Shown here: piece by piece, positions 20,010 through 29,249 of the stretch
Layout of the letters: every line of letters starts with the position of its first letter
Position numbering within the stretch: position 1 is the first letter of the stretch
Origin: Agriotes lineatus
Lineage: Eukaryota > Arthropoda > Insecta > Coleoptera > Elateridae
NCBI GenBank assembly: GCA_940337035.1
Contig: CALNHX010007574.1
Span: forward strand, 1-64,000
Length of the DNA: 64,000 nucleotides
Direction of reading: 5' to 3'
Made by a program: the position numbers and the translations under genes
The notes under the pieces: model-generated
What the model was told of the DNA's origin: nothing
The model's database searches: none
Seen by the model: only the letters and a program-made list of their open reading frames with translations

Positions 20010-22773
20010 TATTTTTATGGTATGTTCCTTTGTCCGTGATTAACTTAATGTCAGTTTCTTCTAGTATTTTAGCCTTTTTAAATTTTGGTAACTTTTTATC
20101 TCGAAATTTTGTTTTCAAATATGCAACTTTTTGATTTGCGAAATTTGGAGGAGCATTTCGATTTTCATTGTGTTTGGAAATAATATTTACTTTGGCATTT
20201 TCATTAGCATCTTTGATTTTTTCATATAATTTGTTGGATGTTTCTTTATGGTCCTGAATATAGTCTGATACAATAACATGATCATTTAAATCAAAGGGAT
20301 TGGTATTATTGATGTGACCTTTTATAACTTCGAACGGGGTGAATTTTGTGACACTGTGAATTGCATTATTGTAACCTAATATAGCTCGCTTCATAAGCTG
20401 GTTTGAATTGAGATTTTTGTGATCTTCTTTTAAACAACGAAAATGTTCAATTAGAGTGGAATGAAATCGCTCCACTGGGGAGTTTGAATTACTGTTTTTT
20501 GGAGTTGTGTAGTGGAGTTCTATACGATGCAATTTACAGAAATTTTCTAGATCTTGATTCTTAAATTCGGTACCACAGTCAGTCGTTATTTTTTGAGGTA
20601 AACCGTGGTGTGAGATGAAATTTAAAAGATTTTCCGCTACTGCTATGCCTGTGACAGAATTCAATTGGTACGCTTGACCGTAGCGTGAAAATGCGTCAAT
20701 AATAGTCAAATAACTTTCGTTAGCTATTTTAAATGTGTCTACATGAATGTGTTCGAAGGGTTTTGAAGTTGTTGGAGTAAGATTAAATTTAATTACTGGA
20801 GGATTTCGGTCGTATTTATTTTTTAAACATGTTTCACAGTTGTTAACATAATATTCGATATCTTGTGCCATTTTCGGCCAATAATATCTTGAAGTTAAAG
20901 ACATTTTCATTTCGTTTATTCCTCTATGACAGGATTTGCTAATATGATAGTATTCAAGTTTTTGTTTTTGGTCTTCTAACGTTTCTACGTCTGTAAGAAA
21001 TTTAGTACAGTGAATAAGCTTAAAAGATGAGTTTTTAAATATCTCTTGAACGGTTAGAGCAAAAATTTTGGGTAATGACGAATGCTGAAAGTAAGCGGCA
21101 TATATTTGCTTAGGATCTATGTACTCTTTAAGAAGTTGCATAACGTGATATTTGACGTTAATTTTCGGCAACGTTATGTAGAACCTTGAATTTTCAAAAA
21201 TTACCTTTTTTCGACATTGTACTGAATCGATGTCGCCGTTTGTTATAAACAATTGATTTTTATATGTGTTTAAAGACCGTTCTGTTATGGGTATAGTACA
21301 AATAGGGTTTTCCTGAGATGTATGTACTGTTTCTAGATCAGTTTCGTCGTTTTGCTGTGTTGTTACAGGGGGTTTAATTTGGATATCAGAAATTACGTTA
21401 ACTTTTGGATGATTTTCACCTAATGATTCCAGTATTTCGGAAATAGTATCATTATCCAAATATGGAATTGGTTGGTTTTCGTTTAGTGCTTCTTGAATTA
21501 CTTGATCGATATCTCCTAGATTATTGTCAATAGAAGAGGTTTCTAAAGGGTTAAAATCAAAATCTGGTGGATTTCTCGAAAGAGCGTCTGCTGCTTGGTT
21601 GTTTTTACCTTTTTTATATTTAATAGTATAATCGAACTCCTCTAATTTTAAACGCCACCTAATTAAACGTGAATTTGGTTCTTTGAGCGAAAATAACCAT
21701 TGTAATGGCTTATGATCTGTTAGAATTACGAATTTTTGACCGAAAAGATATGGTCTAAAATATTTACAACTCCACACGATAGCAAGGAGTTCTTTTTCAA
21801 TAGTCGAGTAATTTATTTCGGCTGGATTTAGCGTTCTAGATGCATAAGAAATTGGGTGATTATTTTGAGAGAGTACAGCACCCACAGCATAGTTGGATGC
21901 GTCTGTCGTCAATTCGAAGGATTTGTCGAAGTCTGGGTAAGCTAATACTGGTTCCGAAGTTAGTATATTTTTACATGTATTAAAACATTCAATAAATTCT
22001 TTGGTGTGTTCTACCTTTTGATTTTTCTTAAGACATTGCGTCATTGGCTTGGTTAGTTTAGCAAAATTCTGTATAAATTTACGATAATAACCTAACAAGC
22101 CGAGAAATGATTTGATTTCTTTTTGTGTACGTGGAATGGGAAATTTTCTGATAGCTTCTATTTTCTTTTTGTTTGGTTTGATGCCATCTGGTGTCACAAC
22201 ATGCCCTAAATATTCTACTTCTTTCTGCAAGAATTCGCATTTATCTAACTGAACTTTTAGTTGTCCTTCGCGTAATTTGGAAAATACTAATTTTAAATTT
22301 TGGACATGTTCTTGCAAACTTGTACTAAAAATAATTATGTCGTCCATATAAACCATACATATTTTATTTTGTAGATCTTTCAAAACTTCGTCCATCACTC
22401 TCTGAAACGTTGACGGCGCGTTTTTTAATCCATATGGAACCCTTAAATATTCAAAATGTCCGTTTTCGACGTTAAACGCGGTCTTTTCAATAGAACATTT
22501 ACTCATTTCTATCTGGTGAAACCCGCTAGCTAAATCAAGGGTGCTAAAATATTGAGCTCTACCTAATTTATCCAAAATATCATTAATATTAGGAAGGGGG
22601 TACCTATCATCAATTGTTTTTTCGTTAATTTTGCGATAATCCACGACTAGTCTCCATTTTTGTTTTCCCGATGCGTCTATTTTTTTCGGGACTATCCAAA
22701 TAGGAGACGACCACGGGCTATAAGATGGCCTAATGATTCCTTTTTCTAACATTTCCTGAATTTGTCGTTGCAC
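19912..22773 (-). CDS. pol: Errantivirus Pol, RT-RNase H-integrase part
   Basis: A 953-codon open frame in the same phase as the protease segment upstream, separated from it by a single TAA at 22777-22779. RT has LPNINDILDKL, then RVPYGLKNAPSTF and the active site YMDD at residues 142-145. RNase H has TTDASN and TDHKPLQWLF. Integrase has the H-H-C-C zinc site (CHRGIN...CETC) and a catalytic triad within HVDTFKI, TDCGTEF and SPVERFH. All catalytic residues I can check are present. The stop lies only a few codons before this frame. The part shown cannot be expressed as the normal Gag-Pol product unless the stop is read through or is an assembly error. Confidence 0.92.
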   Translation of the reverse strand: MQRQIQEMLEKGIIRPSYSPWSSPIWIVPKKIDASGKQKWRLVVDYRKINEKTIDDRYPLPNINDILDKLGRAQYFSTLDLASGFHQIEMSKCSIEKTAFNVENGHFEYLRVPYGLKNAPSTFQRVMDEVLKDLQNKICMVYMDDIIIFSTSLQEHVQNLKLVFSKLREGQLKVQLDKCEFLQKEVEYLGHVVTPDGIKPNKKKIEAIRKFPIPRTQKEIKSFLGLLGYYRKFIQNFAKLTKPMTQCLKKNQKVEHTKEFIECFNTCKNILTSEPVLAYPDFDKSFELTTDASNYAVGAVLSQNNHPISYASRTLNPAEINYSTIEKELLAIVWSCKYFRPYLFGQKFVILTDHKPLQWLFSLKEPNSRLIRWRLKLEEFDYTIKYKKGKNNQAADALSRNPPDFDFNPLETSSIDNNLGDIDQVIQEALNENQPIPYLDNDTISEILESLGENHPKVNVISDIQIKPPVTTQQNDETDLETVHTSQENPICTIPITERSLNTYKNQLFITNGDIDSVQCRKKVIFENSRFYITLPKINVKYHVMQLLKEYIDPKQIYAAYFQHSSLPKIFALTVQEIFKNSSFKLIHCTKFLTDVETLEDQKQKLEYYHISKSCHRGINEMKMSLTSRYYWPKMAQDIEYYVNNCETCLKNKYDRNPPVIKFNLTPTTSKPFEHIHVDTFKIANESYLTIIDAFSRYGQAYQLNSVTGIAVAENLLNFISHHGLPQKITTDCGTEFKNQDLENFCKLHRIELHYTTPKNSNSNSPVERFHSTLIEHFRCLKEDHKNLNSNQLMKRAILGYNNAIHSVTKFTPFEVIKGHINNTNPFDLNDHVIVSDYIQDHKETSNKLYEKIKDANENAKVNIISKHNENRNAPPNFANQKVAYLKTKFRDKKLPKFKKAKILEETDIKLITDKGTYHKNIARKPKINSLFQEPKRNEATNLIPGPSNITST

Positions 22774-22776
22774 TTC

Positions 22777-23718
22777 TTATTTATGTACGTATGGATATCT
22801 ATATGACTTGGTGTGTACTGGTATTTCGTCTGTAGTTTTTATCGCGTGCTTAATTTTAGAAGTAAAAGTTAGTTTATCGCCAGGTTTAAGAAAAATGTCT
22901 GAAAATTGGTTACAAAGATTTGTAATAGCAATTTTCTCTTCTTGATTCATATGATCGGTACGTATTAGGTCTTTTATGCTACTTTTGTCAACTTGGGAGT
23001 TTGTTGTTTCGCAAGGGTTAGTGAATGATTCGAATTTATAAGTTTCATACAAAGATGGTTCAAAGCGAATTGTTGATAGAGGTTCGTTTAAGGTTACTGA
23101 AATTGTTCTTTGCGTTGGATTTTGTATTTCTACGAGTGCATAACCATTTTTAGCATAAGTTAAAACTTGTGGAATGAAAAGTTCATCAATATTACGTGCG
23201 TTAACTAAAATTTCTCCATTATACACAGTAACTGGGATATTTTTAATCAATTTCTCTTCGGGATTTACCGAAAACGAAAAATTAACATCAACGGGTTGTC
23301 GAAATTTAAACGGAATTTGCACATGCGGCCCTATTAATTTTTTGTTAACTAAATCAATATTAAGATTCATTTGAATAAGATCTTCTAAGCCTATTACTCC
23401 GTCAAAATAATCGTGAAAATCAAATAAAATGAAATCAATTTCGTGGTCGCAATGGAATTCCGAAAATGCTGGTATCATTGCTTGATATCTAACATTTTTG
23501 CTCCCAATAGCTGTTTTTATTACGGTATTAGCGTGATAAATTGTTTGCGGATAAAAATCTTCTACTACAGATGGTTTAATAATTGACCTAGAACTACCTG
23601 TATCAATCAATAATTTTAATTTCGGGTTTTTAATTTCTACGTAAGGTAACGCATTATGGGAGGAGATATTTATTTCTGCTAGGTTTGTTTTTGTGATCGG
23701 CTGTCCAAGGGAAAATTT
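22777..23718 (-). pseudogene. pol: Errantivirus Pol N-terminal part (protease), ended by premature stop
   Basis: The frame is open from the slippery site near 23712 and holds the retropepsin motif LIDTGSSRSI near 23570-23600, then the region linking protease to RT (YRYPYVHK just before the stop). The TAA at 22777-22779 interrupts what is otherwise a continuous pol frame. It is -1 relative to gag. The lesion is a single codon, so it may be recent or a sequencing error. Confidence 0.85.
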
Positions 23719-25112
23719 TCAGTTTCAGTGGTATCCGATTCAATGTTATTTCCGTAGTATTGTTCATTATTGTAATCGTTTTCGCAATTTTGATACTGCT
23801 CCTCTAAAGGATCATTTTGTATCTCATCATAATTAAAAGTTTCTGAATCAAACACATTGCAAGAATCTAAGTTCTCGCTATCGCATTCATTTGCGTGTAA
23901 TTCTTCAAAAATAAAGTTTGGTTTTTGTTGGTTAGGGTATCTTTGAAAATTTTGGAAATGGTTTTGAGAGTTTTGATTGAAAAACTGCGGTTTATTAAAT
24001 TGTTGCGTAGGGGATCTTTTCGAAAACGTTGTTGGATGTCTCGATGTCGTTGACATGGGCTCCGGTTTAGGCAATTGGTTTGTTGGAATTTGGTTTGGTC
24101 TAAACACATTACGAGGTGGACCAAAAACTTCCCGATTAGTGGGGTATCTTCTAGGAGGTTGTTGTTTGGGTTGAATATTTATAGGCTGATTGGTCCATAC
24201 TGGCTTTACTGAGAAATTTTGGTTTTGCAAATTTTGAGGGACATTAAAGTGTGATTGAAACCCATTCGGTTGAGAGTATGAAGCATTGTTTTGAATGTTC
24301 GTTGGGTACACATTTCTATTACTGCCAAAATTAATTTTGAAGTTTTGTTTACTGTTATCGCTTAAACTACCGTGAAGTCTTTCAAAATTCTCAAATTCAT
24401 TAACGTATGCCATGGCATCTTCTAAAGAAGCTGGCTTTTTTAAATGCATGTTATTTTTTAAAATACCAGTGCAACCTGCAATAAACGTATCAAGTGCAAT
24501 TTTATCATAATGATTGATTCGGCATAATTTTTCTGATTCACTAAGTTTAACATCGTTGCTTGTTCTTTGTGCAACGTTGCTTCTTAGTAATTGGAGACGG
24601 CTACCGAAATTTAGTAAATGTTCACCTTTATACGGCCTATTTCTGGTTAATTCCTGCACTAAGCAATTCAAATCCCTACGGTCCGAAAAACACTGCACTA
24701 AAGCCTCTTTTAAACTCGACCAGGTATTCAATTCTACTCTATTACCTACCATCGCTTCAGCCCTACCAATTAACTTTTCTTGGATGCATTCGAAAATGTG
24801 TTGATCAAGCTCTGGGTCTTTAAGTTTACTATAACTTGCAATTAAACTTTCGCAACGAGTGATAAATTTATTCAAAGTATCACTGTCGCCATCAAAAGGT
24901 TTAATAATTTCTATTTTAGACTTAAAAAGATTCCAGTTCACTTGAACCGGTTGGTTTGGTTGATTAGTTTGATTAGTATTCGTCATATTTAATGCTGTAT
25001 TATTCTCACTATTAGAATAACCTGCCTCAATTTGAACAATGTCAGAACTTGTTGGATTTTCTTGAAACGTAAGGTTATTTAACTGATCCAACAGCTCGTC
25101 AATTTCAATCAT
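23679..25112 (-). CDS. gag: Errantivirus Gag
   Basis: A 477-codon frame. Residues about 55-230 form a retrotransposon Gag capsid-like region (FKSKIEIIKPFDGD..., W...L...F...R). The C-terminal half is rich in Q, N and P, with repeated 'NQ', 'FQ' and 'YPNQ' segments, and ends in an acidic tail. There is no CCHC zinc knuckle, which is usual for errantivirus Gag. It assembles the particle core. A canonical A AAT TTT heptamer near its end would allow the -1 shift into pol. Confidence 0.9.
   Translation of the reverse strand: MIEIDELLDQLNNLTFQENPTSSDIVQIEAGYSNSENNTALNMTNTNQTNQPNQPVQVNWNLFKSKIEIIKPFDGDSDTLNKFITRCESLIASYSKLKDPELDQHIFECIQEKLIGRAEAMVGNRVELNTWSSLKEALVQCFSDRRDLNCLVQELTRNRPYKGEHLLNFGSRLQLLRSNVAQRTSNDVKLSESEKLCRINHYDKIALDTFIAGCTGILKNNMHLKKPASLEDAMAYVNEFENFERLHGSLSDNSKQNFKINFGSNRNVYPTNIQNNASYSQPNGFQSHFNVPQNLQNQNFSVKPVWTNQPINIQPKQQPPRRYPTNREVFGPPRNVFRPNQIPTNQLPKPEPMSTTSRHPTTFSKRSPTQQFNKPQFFNQNSQNHFQNFQRYPNQQKPNFIFEELHANECDSENLDSCNVFDSETFNYDEIQNDPLEEQYQNCENDYNNEQYYGNNIESDTTETENFPLDSRSQKQT
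23712..23718 (-). promoter_or_regulatory. Candidate -1 frameshift site AAATTTT
   Basis: Gag is read GAA AAT TTT CCC on the minus strand, which places A AAT TTT in the X XXY YYZ phase. A -1 slip enters the open protease frame at TCC CTT GGA. A stop lies just upstream in the -1 frame, so the shift must occur between here and the gag stop at 23679. I did not find a clear downstream structure. Confidence 0.6.
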
Positions 25113-25478
25113 AAAGAATATTTTATCGATAATAATTATAATTACTTCTTATTTGTTAAATATTAATCGAATGTTTTATTCAAAAATATCCTCTTAAATA
25201 CTAAATGGTCTGCAATAGACTGCACACTACCCTATCTTCCCCAAAGTCCTTAAACAGAGGGTCTGGGAAAGGCAAAAAGGAATTTGGCACCTACTTGGTT
25301 TGTAGACCTTTGTGTTCCTTTTCCGATCCTTTGCTGCTCACAGAGATGCTGTTCCCGATGTCCTCGAAGGAATGGTTCAGGATCTACGCTGAAGGGGTTG
25401 AAACTCCAAAGTCGCGAAAAGTCTCTAATTTTCCGACACGATGCGAAAGAGATTTTCCACAACCGCGCACTATCCTAC
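25113..25478 (-). other. Errantivirus 5' leader
   Basis: Untranslated leader between primer site and gag, about 370 bp. GC content rises next to the primer site. No coding sequence is supported. Confidence 0.65.
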
Positions 25479-25489
25479 CGACTGCGCCA
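25479..25489 (-). promoter_or_regulatory. Primer binding site, tRNA-Ser
   Basis: The + strand reads CGACTGCGCCA, the 3' end of an insect tRNA-Ser with CCA. The site overlaps the last base of the 5' LTR. tRNA-Ser priming is known for the 17.6/297/ZAM group of errantiviruses. Confidence 0.82.
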
Positions 25490-25702
25490 GTTAAATGATT
25501 AAATCGGAAAAACAGCTTTTTAAAAATAAACTTTATTTCGTAATTACAGGTAAAAGCAAAAACCGTCTTAACTGTGTTACAAGCAAGCAAAGAATGACTC
25601 TAACATTTTACATAATTCGCAATGTGGCAAAGAGATAACGATGAGCTGGGATGTGCCTTATCAGCGTGGCGTCGTGTTCTTGATAAGCAGGTGCATGTAA
25701 CT
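25489..25702 (-). repeat. 5' LTR of errantivirus
   Basis: 214 bp, paired with 18028-18241. It is followed by the CCTA duplication at 25703-25706. Confidence 0.93.
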
Positions 25703-25828
25703 CCTATCACTTTTTTTGCCGTGTCAAGATAGAATGTTTTTTTATAAAATACGTATTTATTCATGTAATTTCCGCTTGCCTGTACCTTCCCCCGCTAGCA
25801 AATAAAGCTAGGGTAATGAAATGATATT

Positions 25829-26640
25829 AATAGTATATTATGTCACTTTAGTCACGAGTTTTTTAAGGCACGAGCGGAGTGTAGGGCAACGAGTGTTTAA
25901 TAAATGAGTGTCTAGACAAGTTTATACAGGGTGAGTCAGGAGGAACGGATCAAACTCCAGGAGTGTATTATACACGTGAAAATAATGTAAAAAAACTCAA
26001 ATGCTGTTATCCGATTTTCATTTGTTTTCAAGATACAGCCTCATAAAAAAATCCCCATACACACTATTTTTATTTTAGCCTTTGTAATGAATGGTGTATT
26101 TCTCGATTGTTTGCAAATTATTGCGTCTTAAATTAACAAAAACATCGATGTTTTTACAAAAACTCAGTTAAGTTCTCCATAAAAAGTTGGTTTTTGTAAT
26201 GCTTTAACTTGAAAACAAATGAAAATCGGATAACAACATTTCAGTTTTTTTGCATTATTTTCATGTGTATAATACACTCCTGGAGTTTGGCCCATTCCTC
26301 CCGACTCCCCCTGTATAATGTGTTACATACTATACTTTTTCTACGACCACGAATTTAGACAATATAACATCATATTAGTTCATTAAGATTTTGAATTTTA
26401 TGTTAGGTTAAATTATGCTTGACAAACGTCAAAGTTGACTGTTGAAAACTAACTTGATTTTAGTTTTGGCTGTGGCTAATAAAGCAAATACTGTCTGAAC
26501 CTAACTTCAACCCGTGACTAAAACGTCGTTGCCAACTTCAGTCCGTGATTAAGAGGCTCTTTAGTCACAGGTAATGAAGGCGTGATTAAAATGTCACATA
26601 GCGACGTGTATGTTAGTATGTTATATGCCATTTTAGTTAC
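25829..26640. repeat. Duplicated ~420-bp block, copy 1 (with MITE inside)
   Basis: This block, without the MITE at 25927-26313, matches 26651-27092 along its length. Shared landmarks are tttagtcacgagttttt, 'gcatactatactttttctacgaccac', 'gcttgacaaacgtcaaagt' and 'gcgacgtgtatgttagtatg'. The two differ at perhaps one base in ten, so the duplication is older than the MITE. It contains a motif rich in 'cgagcg' that reads as a short palindrome. Confidence 0.82.
25927..26313. mobile_element. 387-bp palindromic MITE, TA target
   Basis: Arms of about 110 bp begin cagggtgagtcaggagg and, reversed from the right, cagggggagtcgggagg. TA flanks both ends (25925-25926 and 26314-26315). The paired block at 26651-27092 lacks it and shows the site as 'agtttataaaacgag'. 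Such TA-flanked CAGGG-type foldbacks are probably mariner-mobilised. Confidence 0.85.
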
Positions 26641-26650
26641 ATTAGTATAA

Positions 26651-27092
26651 AATAGTATATTATGTATCAAGTTTTATAAACGTCATTTTAGTCACGAGTT
26701 TTATTAATCACGAGCGAAGCGCAGCGGAGCGAGTGTTTAATAAAATGAGTGACTAATAAGTTTATAAAACGAGTTGCATACTATACTTTTTCTACGACCA
26801 CAAATTTAGAAAATATAACATCATATTATTTTATTAAAATTTTGACATTTATTATATTAGGTTAAATTATGCTTGACAAACGTCAAAGTGACCGTTGAAA
26901 ACATACTTGATTTTAGTTTGGCTGTGGCTAATAAAGCAAATACTATTTGAACCTAACTTCACCCCATGACTAAAACATCATTGGCAACTTCAGCTCATGA
27001 CTAAGAGGCTCTTTAGTCATAGGTTATGAAGGCATGATTAAAAGGTCACTTAGCGACGTGTATGTTAGTATGTTAAATGGCATTTTAGTTAC
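26651..27092. repeat. Duplicated ~440-bp block, copy 2
   Basis: Tandem partner of 25829-26640, without the MITE. It includes the strongly palindromic segment 'tcacgagcgaagcgcagcgg' followed by 'agcgagtg'. No coding capacity. Confidence 0.82.
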
Positions 27093-27247
27093 AGGAGTAG
27101 AAAAAGGTTTTTAAAGATAGATGGCAGCAGATTTTAGAGATATTTAATATCAGATTGGTTGCTATGATTTTAATATATTAACCTTACGTTAAGTTTACTG
27201 CAGTTTTACAAACTGGTATATTTATTTAAAAATAGTTATTAATACAA

Positions 27248-27321
27248 CGAGTATCTAAAGTCCCACTTTTTGCATGAGTGAGAAAGTGCAGCAAGTGCAA
27301 AAAGGGAGCTTTAGATACGAG
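27248..27321. repeat. 74-bp imperfect palindrome
   Basis: The left arm cgagtatctaaagtcccact pairs with the right arm, which reads reversed as ctcgtatctaaagctccctt. A central loop is rich in 'gtgagaaagtgcagcaagtg'. It lies directly beside the mariner relic at 27327. Confidence 0.75.
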
Positions 27322-27326
27322 ATTTA

Positions 27327-27693
27327 CACAGGGTGTCTCGCGAAGTTCTCCCGGCACTGACGGAGCATGTTCTTGAGATCATTACAAGCAAAAAAGTTCA
27401 TATGAACATGTGTCCTATTCTCAGTATTGGATTGATCGAGGTGGGCCACACAGTTGGCCGGCCAGATCTCCATATCCAAATCCCCTAGATTACAACATAT
27501 GGGCTTGGATGAAGGTTTTTAAATAATTGGTCTGCACTCATTTAGTTTGTTATGTATAATGTCATAGAAATACAAATTTTGAAATATAGCTCAATAAATA
27601 CTGAGAATAGGACACATGTTCATATGAACTTTTTGCTTGAAATGGTCTCAAGAACATGCTCCTTATGTGCCGGGAGAACTTCGCGAGACACCT
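27327..27693 (+). mobile_element. Mariner-type deletion derivative with ~100-bp TIRs
   Basis: The left arm acagggtgtctcgcgaagtt is repeated inverted at 27590-27693; the last bases of the right end are degenerate. Between the arms, 27428-27514 translates in one frame as WIDRGGPHSWPARSPYPNPL and then DYNIWAW. This is the segment around the third catalytic acidic residue of Tc1/mariner (IS630) transposases. The rest of the gene is deleted, so this is a non-autonomous relic that kept a coding piece between expanded TIRs. Confidence 0.82.
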
Positions 27694-28164
27694 TCGACTA
27701 CCAATATTTTGCTTAAAGAGATTAAAAATCGTTAACATCATTGCAAGTTGAGAACTCACTAAACATCATGTTAGATGTGCTTTCATTGTTTTAAATAAAA
27801 AACGCGCACAATTTCATAAACAGTTTTGACAGAAGTGTTCAATAAACTTTTTATTCAACTCTTGCGGTTAAAGTTGTAGTTTAACTATTCATTTCAGAAG
27901 CATAATATATGGTTTTATATATTTATCTATGACTACTTAGATAAAAATTTACAGAAGTTGCAATTTACCAACCTTCGTTAGTGCATTCAAAATAAATTTT
28001 GCTAATTTTCAAGTCTGGCATAAAATTTGAAAAATCTACAAGGAATAGAAATTAAAAAAAGTTTTAAAATTGTTCACATCTGTATTATTATTATTGTTTA
28101 TTATACGCCACGCGAAAGGTTACTGCAAAGTTCTACTGTATAGCAGCTCATTAATAAATAATAC
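27694..28164. other. No gene seen
   Basis: AT-rich sequence without a recognised element. Confidence 0.4.
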
Positions 28165-28475
28165 CAGCGTACATACCTCAAACAAGTAAAGACACTCATA
28201 GCGAATGTTGAAACCTGTCTAGAGTGGCTGGGACAGTAACTCGGGGGGTATTTCTAAGCTTCACTATCAGATGTCAGCACAAAATTCTACCAATCAGAGC
28301 CAGTTACTAGCTCTGCTACCAAATGGCTACCAATCATATGTGATAATGTAGTTTCGCCATCTGTTAGTACCATCGGAAAGTACCCGCAGGAGCCGTTCAA
28401 GGTCATCCAAATCGGTATGTTGACATCAAAGGAACCGACAGTGAGTGTCTCTACTTGTTTGATTTATGTACGCTG
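28165..28475. mobile_element. 311-bp foldback MITE
   Basis: The left end cagcgtacatacctcaaaca and the right end, reversed, cagcgtacataaatcaaaca continue as 'agtaaagacactca' / 'agtagagacactca'. The core holds two 'taccaatca' copies. No coding capacity. The target duplication is unclear. Confidence 0.78.
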
Positions 28476-29249
28476 ACAATACCTACTACAGTTTTGAACC
28501 TTCTCAGCATCTTGTACACTTTAATATTAATTTCCAATTAGATAAATATGTTGCATTCGATATTACATTCAATTTTTTTATATAACTTTAGAAGATGTAT
28601 TGCTTATATGAGTCATTCTTATTATTACATTTATTAGCTGTTTTAAAGGAGTTCTGAGAATTACAAGCTATTCGATGGGCGGCTTCACATATTATTGTTC
28701 ATATTTTATTTTGTTTACTCATAAAACGTGCTTTAATATCAAATATAAGAACTGGAGCGAAGATGCTGTTATCAGGAGGACGGGGCAGTGTAAAAAAGGG
28801 ATTAGATGTGAATAGACCTTTGAGTTGTTTAGTCGATATGTATCTTTAGTTTTGTGTTAATTGCTCAAAAGATATATTTTAAAAGGATTTGTAGTTTGGG
28901 GGAGCTTTTACATTGTCTAAACTAAGTAGCTTTGCATTTTCCGTACATATACATATGCATATGTATTTATATTTTTAAAGTCCCCATCAATTTTTTCTAT
29001 TGCAATTCCGCATTAAGTTTTAATACAAACAGCTGACACTAACATCCCAACCCTGCCAGTGGCCATTACCGTTCTCGAACAACTGCAGCGCGGCAATGAG
29101 CTTAACCCACGTAATATTATTCATGTCAGAATAAAATACAATCCGACACGCTCTTTACTATTTACTTGCAAATTTACAATTTCACAAAGAGCCAGAATTT
29201 TAAAAAAATCCACATTTTCCATATTTAAAAATTAAGAAAATAAGGTAAT
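28476..29249. other. No gene seen
   Basis: AT-rich sequence before the satellite. Its last part (from about 29180) looks like decayed satellite sequence. Confidence 0.4.

Larger units (their letters stand above)
18028..25702 (-). mobile_element. Errantivirus-like endogenous retrovirus (gypsy family with env)
   Basis: A complete proviral structure on the minus strand. The 214-bp LTRs have AGT...ACT termini, which is characteristic of insect errantiviruses. They are flanked by the 4-bp duplication CCTA (18024-18027 and 25703-25706). There is a tRNA-Ser primer site and a purine tract, with gag, pol and env in order. I count three differences between the LTRs, about 1.4%. Two lesions are visible: an in-frame stop early in pol and a frameshift in env. 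This copy is therefore probably defective but young. Confidence 0.93.

Noticed and set aside
25420..25489. tRNA gene at the errantivirus leader (box A-like TGGCGCAGTCGGTAG on the minus strand)
   Set aside because: There is no box B and no cloverleaf can be drawn. The sequence is explained as the tRNA-Ser primer site.
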